Notes under the pieces: generated by a model
Told to the model about the DNA's origin: nothing
What the model saw: the letters and a program-made list of their open reading frames with translations, nothing else
Database searches by the model: none
Part shown: positions 26,263-37,586 of the stretch, one piece after another
How the letters are laid out: every line of letters begins with the position of its first letter
Position numbering within the stretch: the first letter of the stretch is position 1
Source of the DNA: Pseudomonadota bacterium
GTDB taxonomy: Bacteria; Pseudomonadota; Gammaproteobacteria; Steroidobacterales; Steroidobacteraceae
Assembly (NCBI GenBank): GCA_021792555.1
Contig: JAJYUL010000012.1
Location: 17,462-81,461, forward strand
Direction of reading: 5' to 3'
Length of the DNA stretch: 64,000 bases
Translations under genes and position numbers: made by a program

Positions 26263-28164
26263 TCAGGCGCGCCCGACGGAGCGGATGGTGGCGCGGTTCT
26301 GCAGCGACCACCAGCGCTCGATGCCCGCGCTCAGGCTCGCCTCGTCGAGCCCGGCGGCCGCCAGGCACGACTCGCGCGAGCCGTGCTCGATGAAGCGGTC
26401 GGGGATGCCGATCTGCATCAGCGGCAGGTTCACGCCCTCGGCGGCGAGCACCTCGGCGATGGCCGAGCCGGCGCCGCCCTGCACGGCGTTCTCCTCGAGC
26501 GTGACGATGGCGGAGTGCCGAGCGGCGATCTCGAGGATCAGCGCCTCGTCGAGCGGCTTGATGAAGCGCATGTTGACCACGGTGGCATCGAGCCGCTCGC
26601 CGATGGCGAGCGCGCTCTCGACCATGGGGCCGAAGGCGAGCAGCGCAAGCCCGCTGCGCCCCTCGCGCTTTACCTCGCCCTTGCCGATCGGCAGGGCGTG
26701 GAACTCCTTCTCGAGCGGCACACCGGGGCCGGTGCCGCGCGGATAGCGCACCGCCGCAGGCCCCTGCGCCGTCGTGGCGGTGTAGAGCATCTGCCGGCAT
26801 TCGTTCTCGTCGGCCGGCGCCATGACCACCATGTTGGGTATGCAGCGCATGAAGGACAGATCGTAGCTGCCCTGGTGCGTCGCGCCGTCGCTGCCGACGA
26901 GGCCCGCGCGGTCGATCGCGAACACCACCGGCAGGTTCTGCAGCGCGACGTCGTGGATCAGCTGGTCGTAGGCGCGCTGCAGGAAGCTCGAGTAGATGGC
27001 CACCACGGGCTTGAAGCCTTCGGTCGCCAGCCCCGCGGCGAAGGTGACCGCGTGCTGCTCGGCGATGGCCACATCGAAGTAGCGGTCGGGGAAGCGCTTG
27101 GAGAACTCGACCAGGCCCGAGCCCTCGCGCATCGCGGGGGTGATGCCGATGATGCGCGGATCGAGCTCGGCCATGTCGCACAGCCACTGGCCGAAGATCT
27201 GCGAGTACGAGGGGCCGCGGGCCGCCTCCTTGAAGATCGTGCCGCTCGCCGGATCGAACGGGCCCGGCCCGTGCCACTTGATCGGGTCGGCCTCGGCCGG
27301 CGCGTAGCCCTTGCCCTTGCGGGTGACGACATGCAGGAACTGCGGGCCGTGCAGCTTGCGCACGTTGCGCAGCGTGCCGACCAGCGCGCGCACGTCGTGA
27401 CCGTCGAGCGGGCCGATGTAATTGAAGCCGAGCTCCTCGAACAGCGTGCCCGGCAGCACCATGCCCTTCAAGTGCTCCTCCGAGCGGCGCGCCAGCTCCC
27501 ACACGGTGGGCATCTGGCGCAGCACTTTCTTGCCGCCCTCGCGCAGCGTCGCGTACAGGCGCCCGGAGAGCGCGGCCGTGAAGTAGTTGGACAACGCGCC
27601 GACGTTTTCCGAAATCGACATGTCGTTGTCGTTGAGGATCACCAGCAGGTCCGCCGGCAGCGAGCCGGCGTGGTTCAGCGCCTCAAAGGCCATGCCCGCG
27701 GTCATGGCGCCATCGCCGATGACGGCCACGACGCGCCGGTCCGAGCCGTCCCGGCCGGCCGCGACGGCCATGCCGAGCGCGGCGCTGATCGAGGTGCTCG
27801 AGTGCCCGACGCCGAAGGTGTCGTATTCGCTCTCGGCGCGGCTGGGGAAGGGGGCGAGCCCTCCGTGCTGCTTGATGGTGTGCAGCCGCTCGCGTCGCCC
27901 GGTGAGCACCTTGTGCGGGTAGGCCTGATGGCCGACGTCCCACACCAGCCGGTCGTGCGGAGTATCGAAGACGTAATGCAGCGCGATGGTCAGCTCCACG
28001 GTCCCAAGGCCGGCGGCGAAATGCCCGCCGCGCGTGCTGACGGTGTGGATCAGGAACTGGCGCAGCTCCTCGGCCAGTTGCGGCAGCTGTGTTTCCGGTA
28101 TCCGCCTGAGGTCGGCGGGCAGCTCGATCTGATCGAGCAAGGGGTAGCTTTGGGGCGCGCTCAT
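26263..28164 (-). CDS. dxs: 1-deoxy-D-xylulose-5-phosphate synthase
   Basis: DXS condenses pyruvate and glyceraldehyde-3-phosphate, the first step of the methylerythritol isoprenoid pathway, and also feeds thiamine and pyridoxal synthesis. The 633-residue length is normal. The thiamine-diphosphate motif is [20 protein letters not shown] through [13 protein letters not shown]. The transketolase-like middle has [18 protein letters not shown] and the [15 protein letters not shown] loop. It lies downstream of xseB, but the ispA gene that normally sits between the two is missing. Confidence 0.96.
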   Translation of the reverse strand: MSAPQSYPLLDQIELPADLRRIPETQLPQLAEELRQFLIHTVSTRGGHFAAGLGTVELTIALHYVFDTPHDRLVWDVGHQAYPHKVLTGRRERLHTIKQHGGLAPFPSRAESEYDTFGVGHSSTSISAALGMAVAAGRDGSDRRVVAVIGDGAMTAGMAFEALNHAGSLPADLLVILNDNDMSISENVGALSNYFTAALSGRLYATLREGGKKVLRQMPTVWELARRSEEHLKGMVLPGTLFEELGFNYIGPLDGHDVRALVGTLRNVRKLHGPQFLHVVTRKGKGYAPAEADPIKWHGPGPFDPASGTIFKEAARGPSYSQIFGQWLCDMAELDPRIIGITPAMREGSGLVEFSKRFPDRYFDVAIAEQHAVTFAAGLATEGFKPVVAIYSSFLQRAYDQLIHDVALQNLPVVFAIDRAGLVGSDGATHQGSYDLSFMRCIPNMVVMAPADENECRQMLYTATTAQGPAAVRYPRGTGPGVPLEKEFHALPIGKGEVKREGRSGLALLAFGPMVESALAIGERLDATVVNMRFIKPLDEALILEIAARHSAIVTLEENAVQGGAGSAIAEVLAAEGVNLPLMQIGIPDRFIEHGSRESCLAAAGLDEASLSAGIERWWSLQNRATIRSVGRA

Positions 28165-28170
28165 CAGCGG

Positions 28171-28182
28171 CAGTGTACACTG
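28171..28182. promoter_or_regulatory. 12-bp perfect palindrome just upstream of dxs
   Basis: CAGTGTACACTG is a perfect palindrome 6 bp before the dxs start codon, in the xseB-dxs gap. Read on the minus strand it contains TACACT. It could be a -10 element or an operator; it may also be chance. Confidence 0.25.
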
Positions 28183-28237
28183 GCCGAGGCGGCGAGGCCC
28201 CGTGTGTTGCGATTCGACAACATATCAGGCAGCGGCC

Positions 28238-28522
28238 TCACTGGGCGGGGCCGGCGGCGCCTTCCGGGCTTTCCGCGACCGCAAAGGGCTCGATTTCAGG
28301 CTGTCCATTGCGCTTGATCAGGATCTCGACTCGCTGCTGCGCCGCTTTGAGTGCATTCTGGCAGTGGCGCGTCAGCTCGACGCCACGCTCGAATACGCGC
28401 AGCGCCTCCTCGAGCGGCAGGTCACCGCCTTCGAGCCGCTCGACCACGGATTCCAGTTCCGCCAGCGCCTGTTCAAAATCGGGGAGCTGCTGATCGGATG
28501 CCACGCCAAAATCTCCATACAT
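28238..28522 (-). CDS. xseB: Exodeoxyribonuclease VII small subunit
   Basis: XseB is the small subunit that, in several copies, activates the XseA nuclease in single-strand DNA degradation and mismatch repair. The 94-residue product carries the whole family domain as a helical hairpin: DFEQALAELESVVERLEGGD then LPLEEALRVFERGVELTRHC. An Ala/Pro-rich tail follows. A GTG seven codons in is an alternative start. It is on the same strand as dxs with a 73-bp gap and divergent from the rubrerythrin gene. Confidence 0.93.
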   Translation of the reverse strand: MYGDFGVASDQQLPDFEQALAELESVVERLEGGDLPLEEALRVFERGVELTRHCQNALKAAQQRVEILIKRNGQPEIEPFAVAESPEGAAGPAQ

Positions 28523-28638
28523 GGCCGCGGCGCAGGGTCGCGGGTCGGGGATGCACGGGCGCCACCTTATACACCGCTTTTCCGGGGGTCAATTCCGGTT
28601 GACGCCCCGCAGGCATGCGCTTAAAGTCTTTGCCCCAG

Positions 28639-28653
28639 TTAGAACCAGTCTAA
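28639..28653. promoter_or_regulatory. Fur-family-like 7-1-7 inverted repeat upstream of rubrerythrin
   Basis: TTAGAAC-C-AGTCTAA has matching outer five bases on each side and the 7-1-7 spacing of PerR/Irr/Fur boxes (PerR consensus TTATAAT-N-ATTATAA). It lies 13 bp before the rubrerythrin start codon. Rubrerythrin genes are classical peroxide-regulon members, which makes a functional operator plausible. Confidence 0.45.
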
Positions 28654-28666
28654 ATCGGAGAGCGGC

Positions 28667-29080
28667 ATGAACCTCAAAGGCAGCAAAACCGAGCAGAACC
28701 TGAAGGACGCGTTTGCGGGTGAGTCCCAGGCGAATCGCCGGTACCTGTATTTCGCAGCCAAGGCGGACGTCGAAGGCTTCAATGACGTCTCGGCGGTGTT
28801 TCGTTCGACTGCCGAGGGCGAGACCGGACACGCGCACGGCCACCTGGAGTACCTGGAAGCGGTGGGCGATCCGGCCACGGGCCTGCCGATCGGCGAGACG
28901 AAGCTCAATCTGAAGGCCGCCATCGCCGGGGAGACCCACGAGTACACGGACATGTACCCGGGCATGGCCAAGACGGCCCGCGACGAGGGATTCACCGAGA
29001 TCGCCGATTGGTTCGAGACGCTCGCCAAGGCCGAGCGCTCGCACGCCAATCGCTTCCAGAAGGCTCTCGACAACCTGTAA
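28667..29080 (+). CDS. Rubrerythrin-family diiron protein without rubredoxin domain
   Basis: A 137-residue ferritin-like diiron protein, probably a peroxidase that detoxifies hydrogen peroxide in the cytoplasm. Iron ligands are visible in the helices [44 protein letters not shown] and [18 protein letters not shown]. The usual C-terminal rubredoxin (two CPxCG knuckles) is absent, so it needs an outside electron donor. A GGAGAG ribosome site is present. The next gene encodes an Fe-S protein that could be that donor, and a DUF3501 gene follows. A Fur-family-like box sits at the promoter. Confidence 0.9.
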   Translation: MNLKGSKTEQNLKDAFAGESQANRRYLYFAAKADVEGFNDVSAVFRSTAEGETGHAHGHLEYLEAVGDPATGLPIGETKLNLKAAIAGETHEYTDMYPGMAKTARDEGFTEIADWFETLAKAERSHANRFQKALDNL

Positions 29081-29095
29081 CGCACGCGCGCCCGG

Positions 29096-29127
29096 GCGCA
29101 GGGTCCGCCGCGCGGCGGACCCTGCGC
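29096..29127 (+). terminator. 32-bp perfect palindrome between rubrerythrin and Fe-S protein genes
   Basis: Two 16-base arms, GCGCAGGGTCCGCCGC and its exact complement, meet with no spacer. As RNA this gives a very stable hairpin directly after the rubrerythrin stop. No U-tract follows. A smaller palindrome (29088-29099) overlaps its left arm, so two folds could compete. It may partly terminate transcription or protect the rubrerythrin message. Confidence 0.55.
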
Positions 29128-29152
29128 GCCGATCGCCCATCGGTAGGTTCGC

Positions 29153-30532
29153 ATGAGCACGACTGAGAGCACTCCGGGCCGCGCGGCCGGCCGCGAGGGC
29201 AGCCTCGAGGCCCCCACCCGCCATCCGCTCGACTGGCGCAGCGCCGAGTTCTACGACGAGGCCGCGCTGCACAAGGAGCTGGAGCGCGTGTTCGAGATCT
29301 GCCACGGCTGCCGGCGCTGCTTCAGCCTGTGCAACGCGTTCCCGACGCTGTTCGATGCGATCGACGCGACCTCGAGCGGGGAGCTCGAGCAGGTCGAGCG
29401 CAAGGTGTTCTGGCAGGTGGTGGATCACTGCTACCTGTGCGACATGTGCTTCATGACCAAGTGCCCGTACGTGCCGCCGCACCCCTGGGCAGTCGACTTC
29501 CCGCACCTGATGCTGCGCGCCAAGGCGGTGCGCACCCGCAAGGAGGGCGTCAGTCTGCGCAACCGCGCGCTGGCGGCGACCGAGACGGTCGGGCGAATCG
29601 CGGGCATTCCGGTGGTCGCGCAGGTGGTCAACGCCGTGAATCGCTCGAAGGCGGGCCGCGCGCTGCTCGAGAAGACCCTCGGCGTCGATGCGAGCGCGCC
29701 GGTGCCCCAGTACCACTCGCGCACCGCGCGCAAGCGCCTGGCGCGGCTCGGCACGGCGGGCGCCCCTTCCGGCGCCGCCGAGGCGCCGCGCGAGACCCCC
29801 GGGACGACCGGCAAAGTGGCCCTGTTCACCACCTGTTACGGCAACCGCAACGAGCCCGAGCTCGATGAGGACCTCGCCGCCGTGTTCGAACACAACGGCA
29901 TCTCGGTCAGCCTGCTCGCGGCCGAGCACTGCTGCGGGATGCCGCGCCTCGAGCTCGGCGACCTCGAGGCCGTCGCGCGTCTGAAGGAGCAGAACATTCC
30001 GCAGCTGCTCGCGGCGATCGACGCCGGTTACGACATCGTGGCGCCGATTCCCTCGTGCGTGCTGATGTTCAAGCAGGAGCTGCCGCTGATGTTCCCCGGC
30101 GAGGCGGACGTGCAGCGCGTGGCCAAGCGCATCTTCGATCCGTTCGAGTACCTGATGCTGCGTCACCGCGCCGGCGCGTTGCGCACGGATTTCAAGCAGC
30201 CGCTCGGCAAGGTGAGCTATCACGTGCCGTGTCATCTGCGCGTGCAGAACATCGGCCTGAAGACGCGCGACGTGCTGCAGCTGGTGCCCGGCACCACGGT
30301 CGAGCCCATCGAGCGCTGCTCCGGGCATGACGGCACCTACGGGGTGAAGAAGGAATTTCGCGCCGCCTCGATGAAGATCGGCCGGCCCGTAATAAGCCGG
30401 GTCGAGGCGAGCGGCGCGGCGCACTACGCCAGCGATTGCCCCATGGCGGGCCACCAGATCGAAAGCGGCCTCGCCTCCGGCGCCGCGCCCGAGCATCCAC
30501 TGCGGCTGCTGCGGCTCGCCTACGGCCTGTGA
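29153..30532 (+). CDS. GlpC/HdrD-like Fe-S oxidoreductase
   Basis: A 459-residue soluble electron-transfer protein. It has two ferredoxin-type cluster motifs near the N-terminus: Cys50/53/56/60 ([11 protein letters not shown]) and Cys93/96/99/104 ([13 protein letters not shown], with four rather than three residues before the last Cys). Two cysteine-rich CCG-type domains follow: [14 protein letters not shown] at 260 and [16 protein letters not shown] at 389, the second lacking one cysteine. This is the layout of the GlpC and HdrD subunits, but no GlpA/GlpB, HdrA or quinone-linked partner is nearby. Its fixed neighbours here are rubrerythrin and DUF3501. Confidence 0.87.
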   Translation: MSTTESTPGRAAGREGSLEAPTRHPLDWRSAEFYDEAALHKELERVFEICHGCRRCFSLCNAFPTLFDAIDATSSGELEQVERKVFWQVVDHCYLCDMCFMTKCPYVPPHPWAVDFPHLMLRAKAVRTRKEGVSLRNRALAATETVGRIAGIPVVAQVVNAVNRSKAGRALLEKTLGVDASAPVPQYHSRTARKRLARLGTAGAPSGAAEAPRETPGTTGKVALFTTCYGNRNEPELDEDLAAVFEHNGISVSLLAAEHCCGMPRLELGDLEAVARLKEQNIPQLLAAIDAGYDIVAPIPSCVLMFKQELPLMFPGEADVQRVAKRIFDPFEYLMLRHRAGALRTDFKQPLGKVSYHVPCHLRVQNIGLKTRDVLQLVPGTTVEPIERCSGHDGTYGVKKEFRAASMKIGRPVISRVEASGAAHYASDCPMAGHQIESGLASGAAPEHPLRLLRLAYGL

Positions 30533-30552
30533 CTGCCGCACGTGAGGGTACC

Positions 30553-31137
30553 GTGCAGAAACTGACTCCCGCCGACCTGATGAGCCTCGAGCGCTACGCG
30601 CGCGAGCGCGAGGCTTTCCGTGCGCGCGTGCTCGAGCACAAGCGCCATCGCCGGCTCGCCGTGGGGCCGAACCTCACCTGGTGCTTCGAAGACCGCCTCA
30701 CCATCCAGTACCAGATCCAGGAGATGCTGCGCGCGGAGCGGATTTTCGAGCCGGAGGGCATCGCCGAGGAGCTCGCCGCGTACAACCCGCTGATTCCCGA
30801 CGGGGCGAACTGGAAGGTGACGCTGCTCATCGAGTTTCCCGATGTCGCCGAGCGGCAACGGCAGCTCGCGCAGCTGAAGGGCATCGAGAGGCGCTGCTGG
30901 GTGGAGGTGCGCGGGCACGCGGCCGTGTACGCCATCGCCGATGAGGACCTCGAGCGTGAGAACGAGGAGAAGACCTCGGCGGTGCATTTTCTGCGCTTCG
31001 ACCTCGCGCCCGACATGACCGCCGCGCTGCGCGCCGGCGCGCCGCTCGCCGCCGGAGTGGATCACGAGCACTATCGCCACTGGGTGAACCCGCTGCCCGA
31101 GGCGGTGCGCGCGGCGCTGCTCGCGGATCTGGCCTGA
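30553..31137 (+). CDS. DUF3501 family protein
   Basis: A 194-residue soluble protein of unknown function. The family pattern is seen in KLTPADLMSLERYAREREAF, then RLAVGPNLTWCFEDRLTIQY (strongly conserved in the family) and VDHEHYRHWVNPLPEAVR at the end, rich in His and aromatic residues. The GTG at 30553 is used because it follows the Fe-S gene's stop by 20 bp and is preceded by GAGGG; the frame upstream overlaps the Fe-S gene. DUF3501 genes recur beside rubrerythrin and this kind of Fe-S protein, so it is likely part of the same redox module. Confidence 0.8.
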   Translation: MQKLTPADLMSLERYAREREAFRARVLEHKRHRRLAVGPNLTWCFEDRLTIQYQIQEMLRAERIFEPEGIAEELAAYNPLIPDGANWKVTLLIEFPDVAERQRQLAQLKGIERRCWVEVRGHAAVYAIADEDLERENEEKTSAVHFLRFDLAPDMTAALRAGAPLAAGVDHEHYRHWVNPLPEAVRAALLADLA

Positions 31138-31175
31138 GGCGCCAAAATCGCGTCCCCGGGCGCGCGGTGCTGTAA

Positions 31176-33119
<1,944 letters not shown>

Positions 33120-33127
33120 GGTCGCGC

Positions 33128-35383
33128 ATGCAAGATCAGGAATTGAATTTCGAGGGCATCGAGCGCCAGCCGCTGCGCGCGTTCACGGAGAAGGCGTATC
33201 TCGATTACTCGATGTACGTGATCCTCGACCGCGCGCTGCCCTCGATCGGCGATGGCTTGAAGCCGGTGCAGCGCCGCATCATCTACGCGATGAGCGAGCT
33301 CGGTCTGTCGGCCGCCTCCAAGCACAAGAAGTCCGCGCGCACCGTGGGCGATGTCATCGGCAAGTTCCATCCGCACGGTGACAGCGCGTGCTACGAGGCG
33401 ATGGTGCTGATGGCGCAGCCGTTCGCCTACCGCTATCCGATCGTCGACGGGCAGGGCAACTGGGGCTCGCAGGACGACCCGAAGTCCTTCGCGGCGATGC
33501 GCTACACGGAGGCGAAGCTCACCGCCTATGCCGACGTGCTGCTCGGGGAGCTGGCACACGGCACCGCCGACTGGACGGCGAACTTCGACGGCACGCTCGA
33601 GGAGCCGGTGATGCTGCCGGCGCGCCTGCCGAACCTGCTGCTCAACGGCACCTCCGGCATCGCGGTCGGCATGGCGACCGACATCCCGCCGCACAACCTG
33701 CGCGAAGTGGCCGCCGCGTGTATCCAGCTGCTCGAGGACCCGGAGGCGAGCACCGCAGCCTTGATGAAGCACATCAAGGGGCCGGATCTGCCGACCGGCG
33801 CGGAGATCATCTCCCCGCGCGCGGACTTGAGGGCCATTTACGAGAGCGGCACCGGCTCGTTCAAGGCGCGCGCCACCTACCGCATCGAGGACGGCAACGT
33901 GGTCATCACCGCGTTTCCCTACCAGGTCTCTCCGGCGCGCGTGCAGGAGCAGATCGCCGAGCAGATGCGCAACAAGAAGTTGCCGATGGTGGAGGATCTG
34001 CGCGACGAGTCGGACCATGAACACCCGGTGCGGCTCGTGATCGTGCCGCGCTCGAACCGCGTGGATCTCACCGAGGTCATGAACCACCTGTTCGCGACCA
34101 CGGATCTGGAGCGCAACTACCGGGTCAATCTCAACATCATCGGACTCGACGGCCGGCCGCGAGTGCTCGGTCTGAAGACCATTCTGTCGGAGTGGCTGAC
34201 GTTCCGCGTCGCCACCGTGCGGCGCCGGCTCGAGCACCGTCTGGAGAAAGTCAGCCGGCGGCTGCACATCCTCGAGGGGCTGCTCGCGGTGTACCTCAAT
34301 CTCGATGAGGTGATCCGCATCATCCGGCGCGAGGACGAGCCGAAGCCGGTGCTGATGAAGCGCCTGAAGCTCTCCGACGAGCAGGCCGAGGAGATCCTCA
34401 ACACCCGGCTGCGGCATCTGGCCAAGCTCGAGGAGATGAAGATCCGCGACGAGCAGAAGACCCTCGCCGCCGAGCGCAGCGAGCTCGAGGCCCTGCTCGC
34501 GAGTGAGACGCGCCTGAAGCGCCAGGTGGCGGCGGAAATCCGCGCCGATGCGGACAAGCACGGCGATGAGCGGCGCACCCGCATCATCGAGCGCGAGGCG
34601 GCGCAGGCGATCGACGAGACCACCCTGATCCCGAACGAGCCGGTGACGGTCGTGCTCTCGAGCGGCGGCTGGGTCCGCTCGGCCAAGGGCCACGACATCG
34701 ACCCGCGCTCGCTGTCCTACAAGACCGGGGATGCCTTCCAGGCGGTGGCCCGAGGCCGCAGCCTGCAGCAGGCGGTGTTTCTCGACAGTACCGGGCGCAC
34801 GTACTGCCTGCCGGCGCACTCGCTGCCCTCGGCGCGCGGCCAGGGCGAGCCGCTCTCGGGCCGCCTGAACCCGCCGGACGGCGCGAAGTTCTCCGGCGTG
34901 ATGATGGGCGAGCCGGAGGACCTGTGGCTGCTCGCGAGCGACGCGGGCTACGGCTTTGCGGTGCGTCTGAAGGATCTGATCACCGACCGGCGTGCCGGCA
35001 AGACCGTGCTCAACGTGCCGCCGAACGCCCTCGCGCTGGCGCCCTCGGCGGTGCCCTCGGCCGACTCGCTCGTGGTGGCGGTGAGCTCGGAAGGCAAGAT
35101 GCTCGCCTTCCCGGTGAGCGAGGTCCCGGAGATGCCCCGCGGCAAGGGCAACAAGCTGTACGACATTCCGGGCAAGAAGGCCGCGGCGCGCGAGGAGTTT
35201 CTCGCGGCTCTCGCGGTGGTCGCGCCCCACGGGACGCTCGAGGTCTGGTCGGGCGAGAAGAAGCGCACTCTCTCGTGGGCGGACCTGAAGGCGTACCGCG
35301 GCGAGCGCGCACATCGCGGCGTGGTGCTGCCGCGCGGCTGGCCGCGCAGCGTCGATCGCCTCGAGGCGCTCCCGCCCGCCTGA
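33128..35383 (+). CDS. parC: DNA topoisomerase IV subunit A ParC
   Basis: ParC is the DNA-cleaving subunit of topoisomerase IV. The start at 33128 gives 751 residues. The winged-helix active site has Tyr126 ([10 protein letters not shown]). The quinolone-determining region reads [13 protein letters not shown] with Ser86 and Glu90, equivalent to the drug-sensitive Ser80 and Glu84 of E. coli. A coiled tower follows, then a shortened beta-pinwheel C-terminal domain without the GyrA box, as expected for ParC. It converges with the FimX-like gene downstream. Confidence 0.96.
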   Translation: MQDQELNFEGIERQPLRAFTEKAYLDYSMYVILDRALPSIGDGLKPVQRRIIYAMSELGLSAASKHKKSARTVGDVIGKFHPHGDSACYEAMVLMAQPFAYRYPIVDGQGNWGSQDDPKSFAAMRYTEAKLTAYADVLLGELAHGTADWTANFDGTLEEPVMLPARLPNLLLNGTSGIAVGMATDIPPHNLREVAAACIQLLEDPEASTAALMKHIKGPDLPTGAEIISPRADLRAIYESGTGSFKARATYRIEDGNVVITAFPYQVSPARVQEQIAEQMRNKKLPMVEDLRDESDHEHPVRLVIVPRSNRVDLTEVMNHLFATTDLERNYRVNLNIIGLDGRPRVLGLKTILSEWLTFRVATVRRRLEHRLEKVSRRLHILEGLLAVYLNLDEVIRIIRREDEPKPVLMKRLKLSDEQAEEILNTRLRHLAKLEEMKIRDEQKTLAAERSELEALLASETRLKRQVAAEIRADADKHGDERRTRIIEREAAQAIDETTLIPNEPVTVVLSSGGWVRSAKGHDIDPRSLSYKTGDAFQAVARGRSLQQAVFLDSTGRTYCLPAHSLPSARGQGEPLSGRLNPPDGAKFSGVMMGEPEDLWLLASDAGYGFAVRLKDLITDRRAGKTVLNVPPNALALAPSAVPSADSLVVAVSSEGKMLAFPVSEVPEMPRGKGNKLYDIPGKKAAAREEFLAALAVVAPHGTLEVWSGEKKRTLSWADLKAYRGERAHRGVVLPRGWPRSVDRLEALPPA

Positions 35384-35385
35384 GG

Positions 35386-35413
35386 CGCGGCCGCACCGCT
35401 CAGCGCGGCCGCG
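35386..35413. terminator. Inverted repeat between convergent parC and fimX-like genes
   Basis: CGCGGCCGC (35386-35394) and GCGGCCGCG (35405-35413) form a 9-bp stem with a 10-base loop. It overlaps the last codons of the minus-strand gene. TTTCGTT follows on the plus side. It probably serves as terminator for parC. Confidence 0.4.
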
Positions 35414-37451
35414 TTTCGTTCGCCTGCAGCACCACGTCCTCGGGCGCGTTGACGAAGTAGCCCTGGATGTACTCCACGCCGAGCTGCCACAGCACCGCCA
35501 TGGTGTTGGCATCCTCGACGCGCTCGGCGATGGTCTGGATGCCGCGCTTGGCGGCCTCCTCGGTGAGCGCCCGCACGTGATGCTGCAGATCCTTGTTGCG
35601 CGCCAGGCTCTGCACCAGCGCGCCGTCGATCTTCACGTAATCGAGCGGCATCGATTCGAGCAGGCCGAAGGCGTTGGTCGGCGAGCCGAAGCTCTCGATG
35701 GCGAAGCGGAAGCCCCACTGGCGCAGCCTCTCCGCCAGCGCGCGCGCCTGCGGGTTCGCCACCGCCACCGCTTCGGGAATCTGGAAGCACACGCTGCCGG
35801 GGTCGGCGCGCGCGGAACGGATGTGCCCGTCGAGCCAGGCGACGAATGACGCATCGCGCACGGTGTCTTTCGAGAGGCGCACGAACAGGCAGCCCGGGCG
35901 GCGCTGGGCCGCGAACGACAGCGAGGCGCCGACCACCCAGCGGTCGATGTTCTTCAGCAGGTCGTTGCGCTCGGCCGCCGGCAGAAATTCTCCCGGCAGC
36001 ACCTCCTTGCCCCGGCTGTCCGTCATGCGCAGCAGCACATCGAACATGCGCGCATCCCCGCCGCGCAGGCTCGCGACCGGCTGGGTCGCCAGGCGGAAGC
36101 GGTTCTCGAGCAACGCGCTCTTGATCTGCTTGACCCAGGCCGCGTCGTACGGCGTGGCGGCCGCGCCGGCCGCGCCAGCCGCGATCGCCTGATTGCCGCC
36201 GCGCCGCGCGCCCCGGGCGCAGGCCTCGGCCGCCGCCGCGATCACCGCATCGAGATCCTTCGCGCTGCTCGGCACGGGCGCGAGGCCCACCGTGCAGGTG
36301 AGCGAGACGGACTTCTTGCCCGAGGGTACGGGACGCTTGGCGGTCTCCTGCACCAGCTGTGCGGCCCACACCTGCAGGTCGCGCTCGTTGCCGCGCTCGA
36401 GCAACGCCAGGAAGCGCACGCCGCCGAAGCGGCCCGCCACCTCGGTCGGATGCAGGGAGGCGCGCAGCTGCGCGGCGAACTCCCCGAGCACCTGCTCGCT
36501 CGCGCTCGCCCCGACCGAGCGCTCGATATCCGCGAAGCGGTCGATCTTGATCAGCGCGAGCGCACGCACCCCGCCGGGGCTCGGCGCGGCGAGGTGCTCG
36601 GCCATCGCAGGCAGCAGATCGCGCCGATGCAGCAGCCCGGTGGTCTGATCGCATTGCACGGCCTGCTGCAGCTCCTGCAGCAGCTTGTGCTCGTCACGCG
36701 GCTTGGCCGGCAGAATCAGGCGCACGCACGGCTGCCCCTCGTGCTCCCCCAGCGTCAGAGTGAGCTCGGCGCTGAGCACGCTGCCGTCCGGGCGCAGCGC
36801 GCCCGCCTTGAGACTGTGATCGCTCCAGCGGCCCTGCAGGCAGGCGGCGAGCGCGCCCTTCAGCGCCGGGCGCGACGTCTCCTCGAACAGATCCATCACC
36901 GGCTGGCCGATCACGGCACTGCCGGGACCGAACAGCTCGAGCCAGGCCGGGTTGGCATCGACCACGATGCCTTCCTGCACGTGGATGATCGCATCGGCCG
37001 GCCGGTGGGCGAGGGCGAGCTGCGGATCGTGCGCGCTCTGGGCGGATTCCACGGTGGAGTGCAGCGCCCGCTCCAGGCGCGCGACGTGCAATTCCCGCGC
37101 AATCACTGCTGCCAGCCGCTCCGGCGACTCGAATGAGACCGCATCGCGCGCCCCGGCGCGCATCGCGGCGGCGATCGCAGCCTCGTCGACGTTCGGCGCG
37201 ACGAGCACGATGGGTAGCCAGGGCGCGATCTGGTCGCGCAGCGCGACCACCGCCGCGGCGTCGTGGCCGGCCTCGGCGACGTCGATCACCAGCTCGGGCT
37301 TGACCCGGGTGAGCGCATCGTGCAGCGCTTCGAGAGCCGCGATCCAGGTGCACTGCACGGCCAGTCCTGCCCCGCTGAGGATGTCGTTGAGCCTATCAAC
37401 CACATGCCGCGAAGCGGAGCGAACGATCAGTGCAGTGGTGTTCTCGGCCAA
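35400..37451 (-). CDS. fimX: FimX-like degenerate GGDEF-EAL protein with receiver-like and PAS domains
   Basis: A 683-residue cytoplasmic c-di-GMP effector. Domain order is receiver-like (about 1-120, LIVRSASRHVVDRLN), PAS (about 150-250, IIHVQEGIVVDANPAWLELF), GGDEF-like (about 265-420) and EAL-like (about 440-683). The GGDEF site reads GRFGGVRF (about 342) and the EAL triad is DVL in MFDVLLRM (about 470), so both enzymes should be dead. Length, order and the paired loss of catalytic motifs match FimX, which binds c-di-GMP through its EAL domain and drives polar type IV pilus assembly. FimV is encoded about 7 kb away. Confidence 0.8.
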   Translation of the reverse strand: MAENTTALIVRSASRHVVDRLNDILSGAGLAVQCTWIAALEALHDALTRVKPELVIDVAEAGHDAAAVVALRDQIAPWLPIVLVAPNVDEAAIAAAMRAGARDAVSFESPERLAAVIARELHVARLERALHSTVESAQSAHDPQLALAHRPADAIIHVQEGIVVDANPAWLELFGPGSAVIGQPVMDLFEETSRPALKGALAACLQGRWSDHSLKAGALRPDGSVLSAELTLTLGEHEGQPCVRLILPAKPRDEHKLLQELQQAVQCDQTTGLLHRRDLLPAMAEHLAAPSPGGVRALALIKIDRFADIERSVGASASEQVLGEFAAQLRASLHPTEVAGRFGGVRFLALLERGNERDLQVWAAQLVQETAKRPVPSGKKSVSLTCTVGLAPVPSSAKDLDAVIAAAAEACARGARRGGNQAIAAGAAGAAATPYDAAWVKQIKSALLENRFRLATQPVASLRGGDARMFDVLLRMTDSRGKEVLPGEFLPAAERNDLLKNIDRWVVGASLSFAAQRRPGCLFVRLSKDTVRDASFVAWLDGHIRSARADPGSVCFQIPEAVAVANPQARALAERLRQWGFRFAIESFGSPTNAFGLLESMPLDYVKIDGALVQSLARNKDLQHHVRALTEEAAKRGIQTIAERVEDANTMAVLWQLGVEYIQGYFVNAPEDVVLQANETRPR

Positions 37452-37586
37452 GCTCGACTCCCGACGGGGCTCCTGCGCGGTTTAATCGCAGGCATTGTAG
37501 CGGCGGCCGGCCCGCACCGAGCGGCAGCGGGTCTCATTATGTGCGCTTGCGCACAGGCGGCGGAGGGCGAGCGCGAACGCCGCCGT

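Noticed and set aside
28589..30541. 650-codon minus-strand open frame opposite the rubrerythrin and Fe-S genes
   Set aside because: Shadow of two well-supported genes; Arg/Ala/His/Leu-biased and without motifs.
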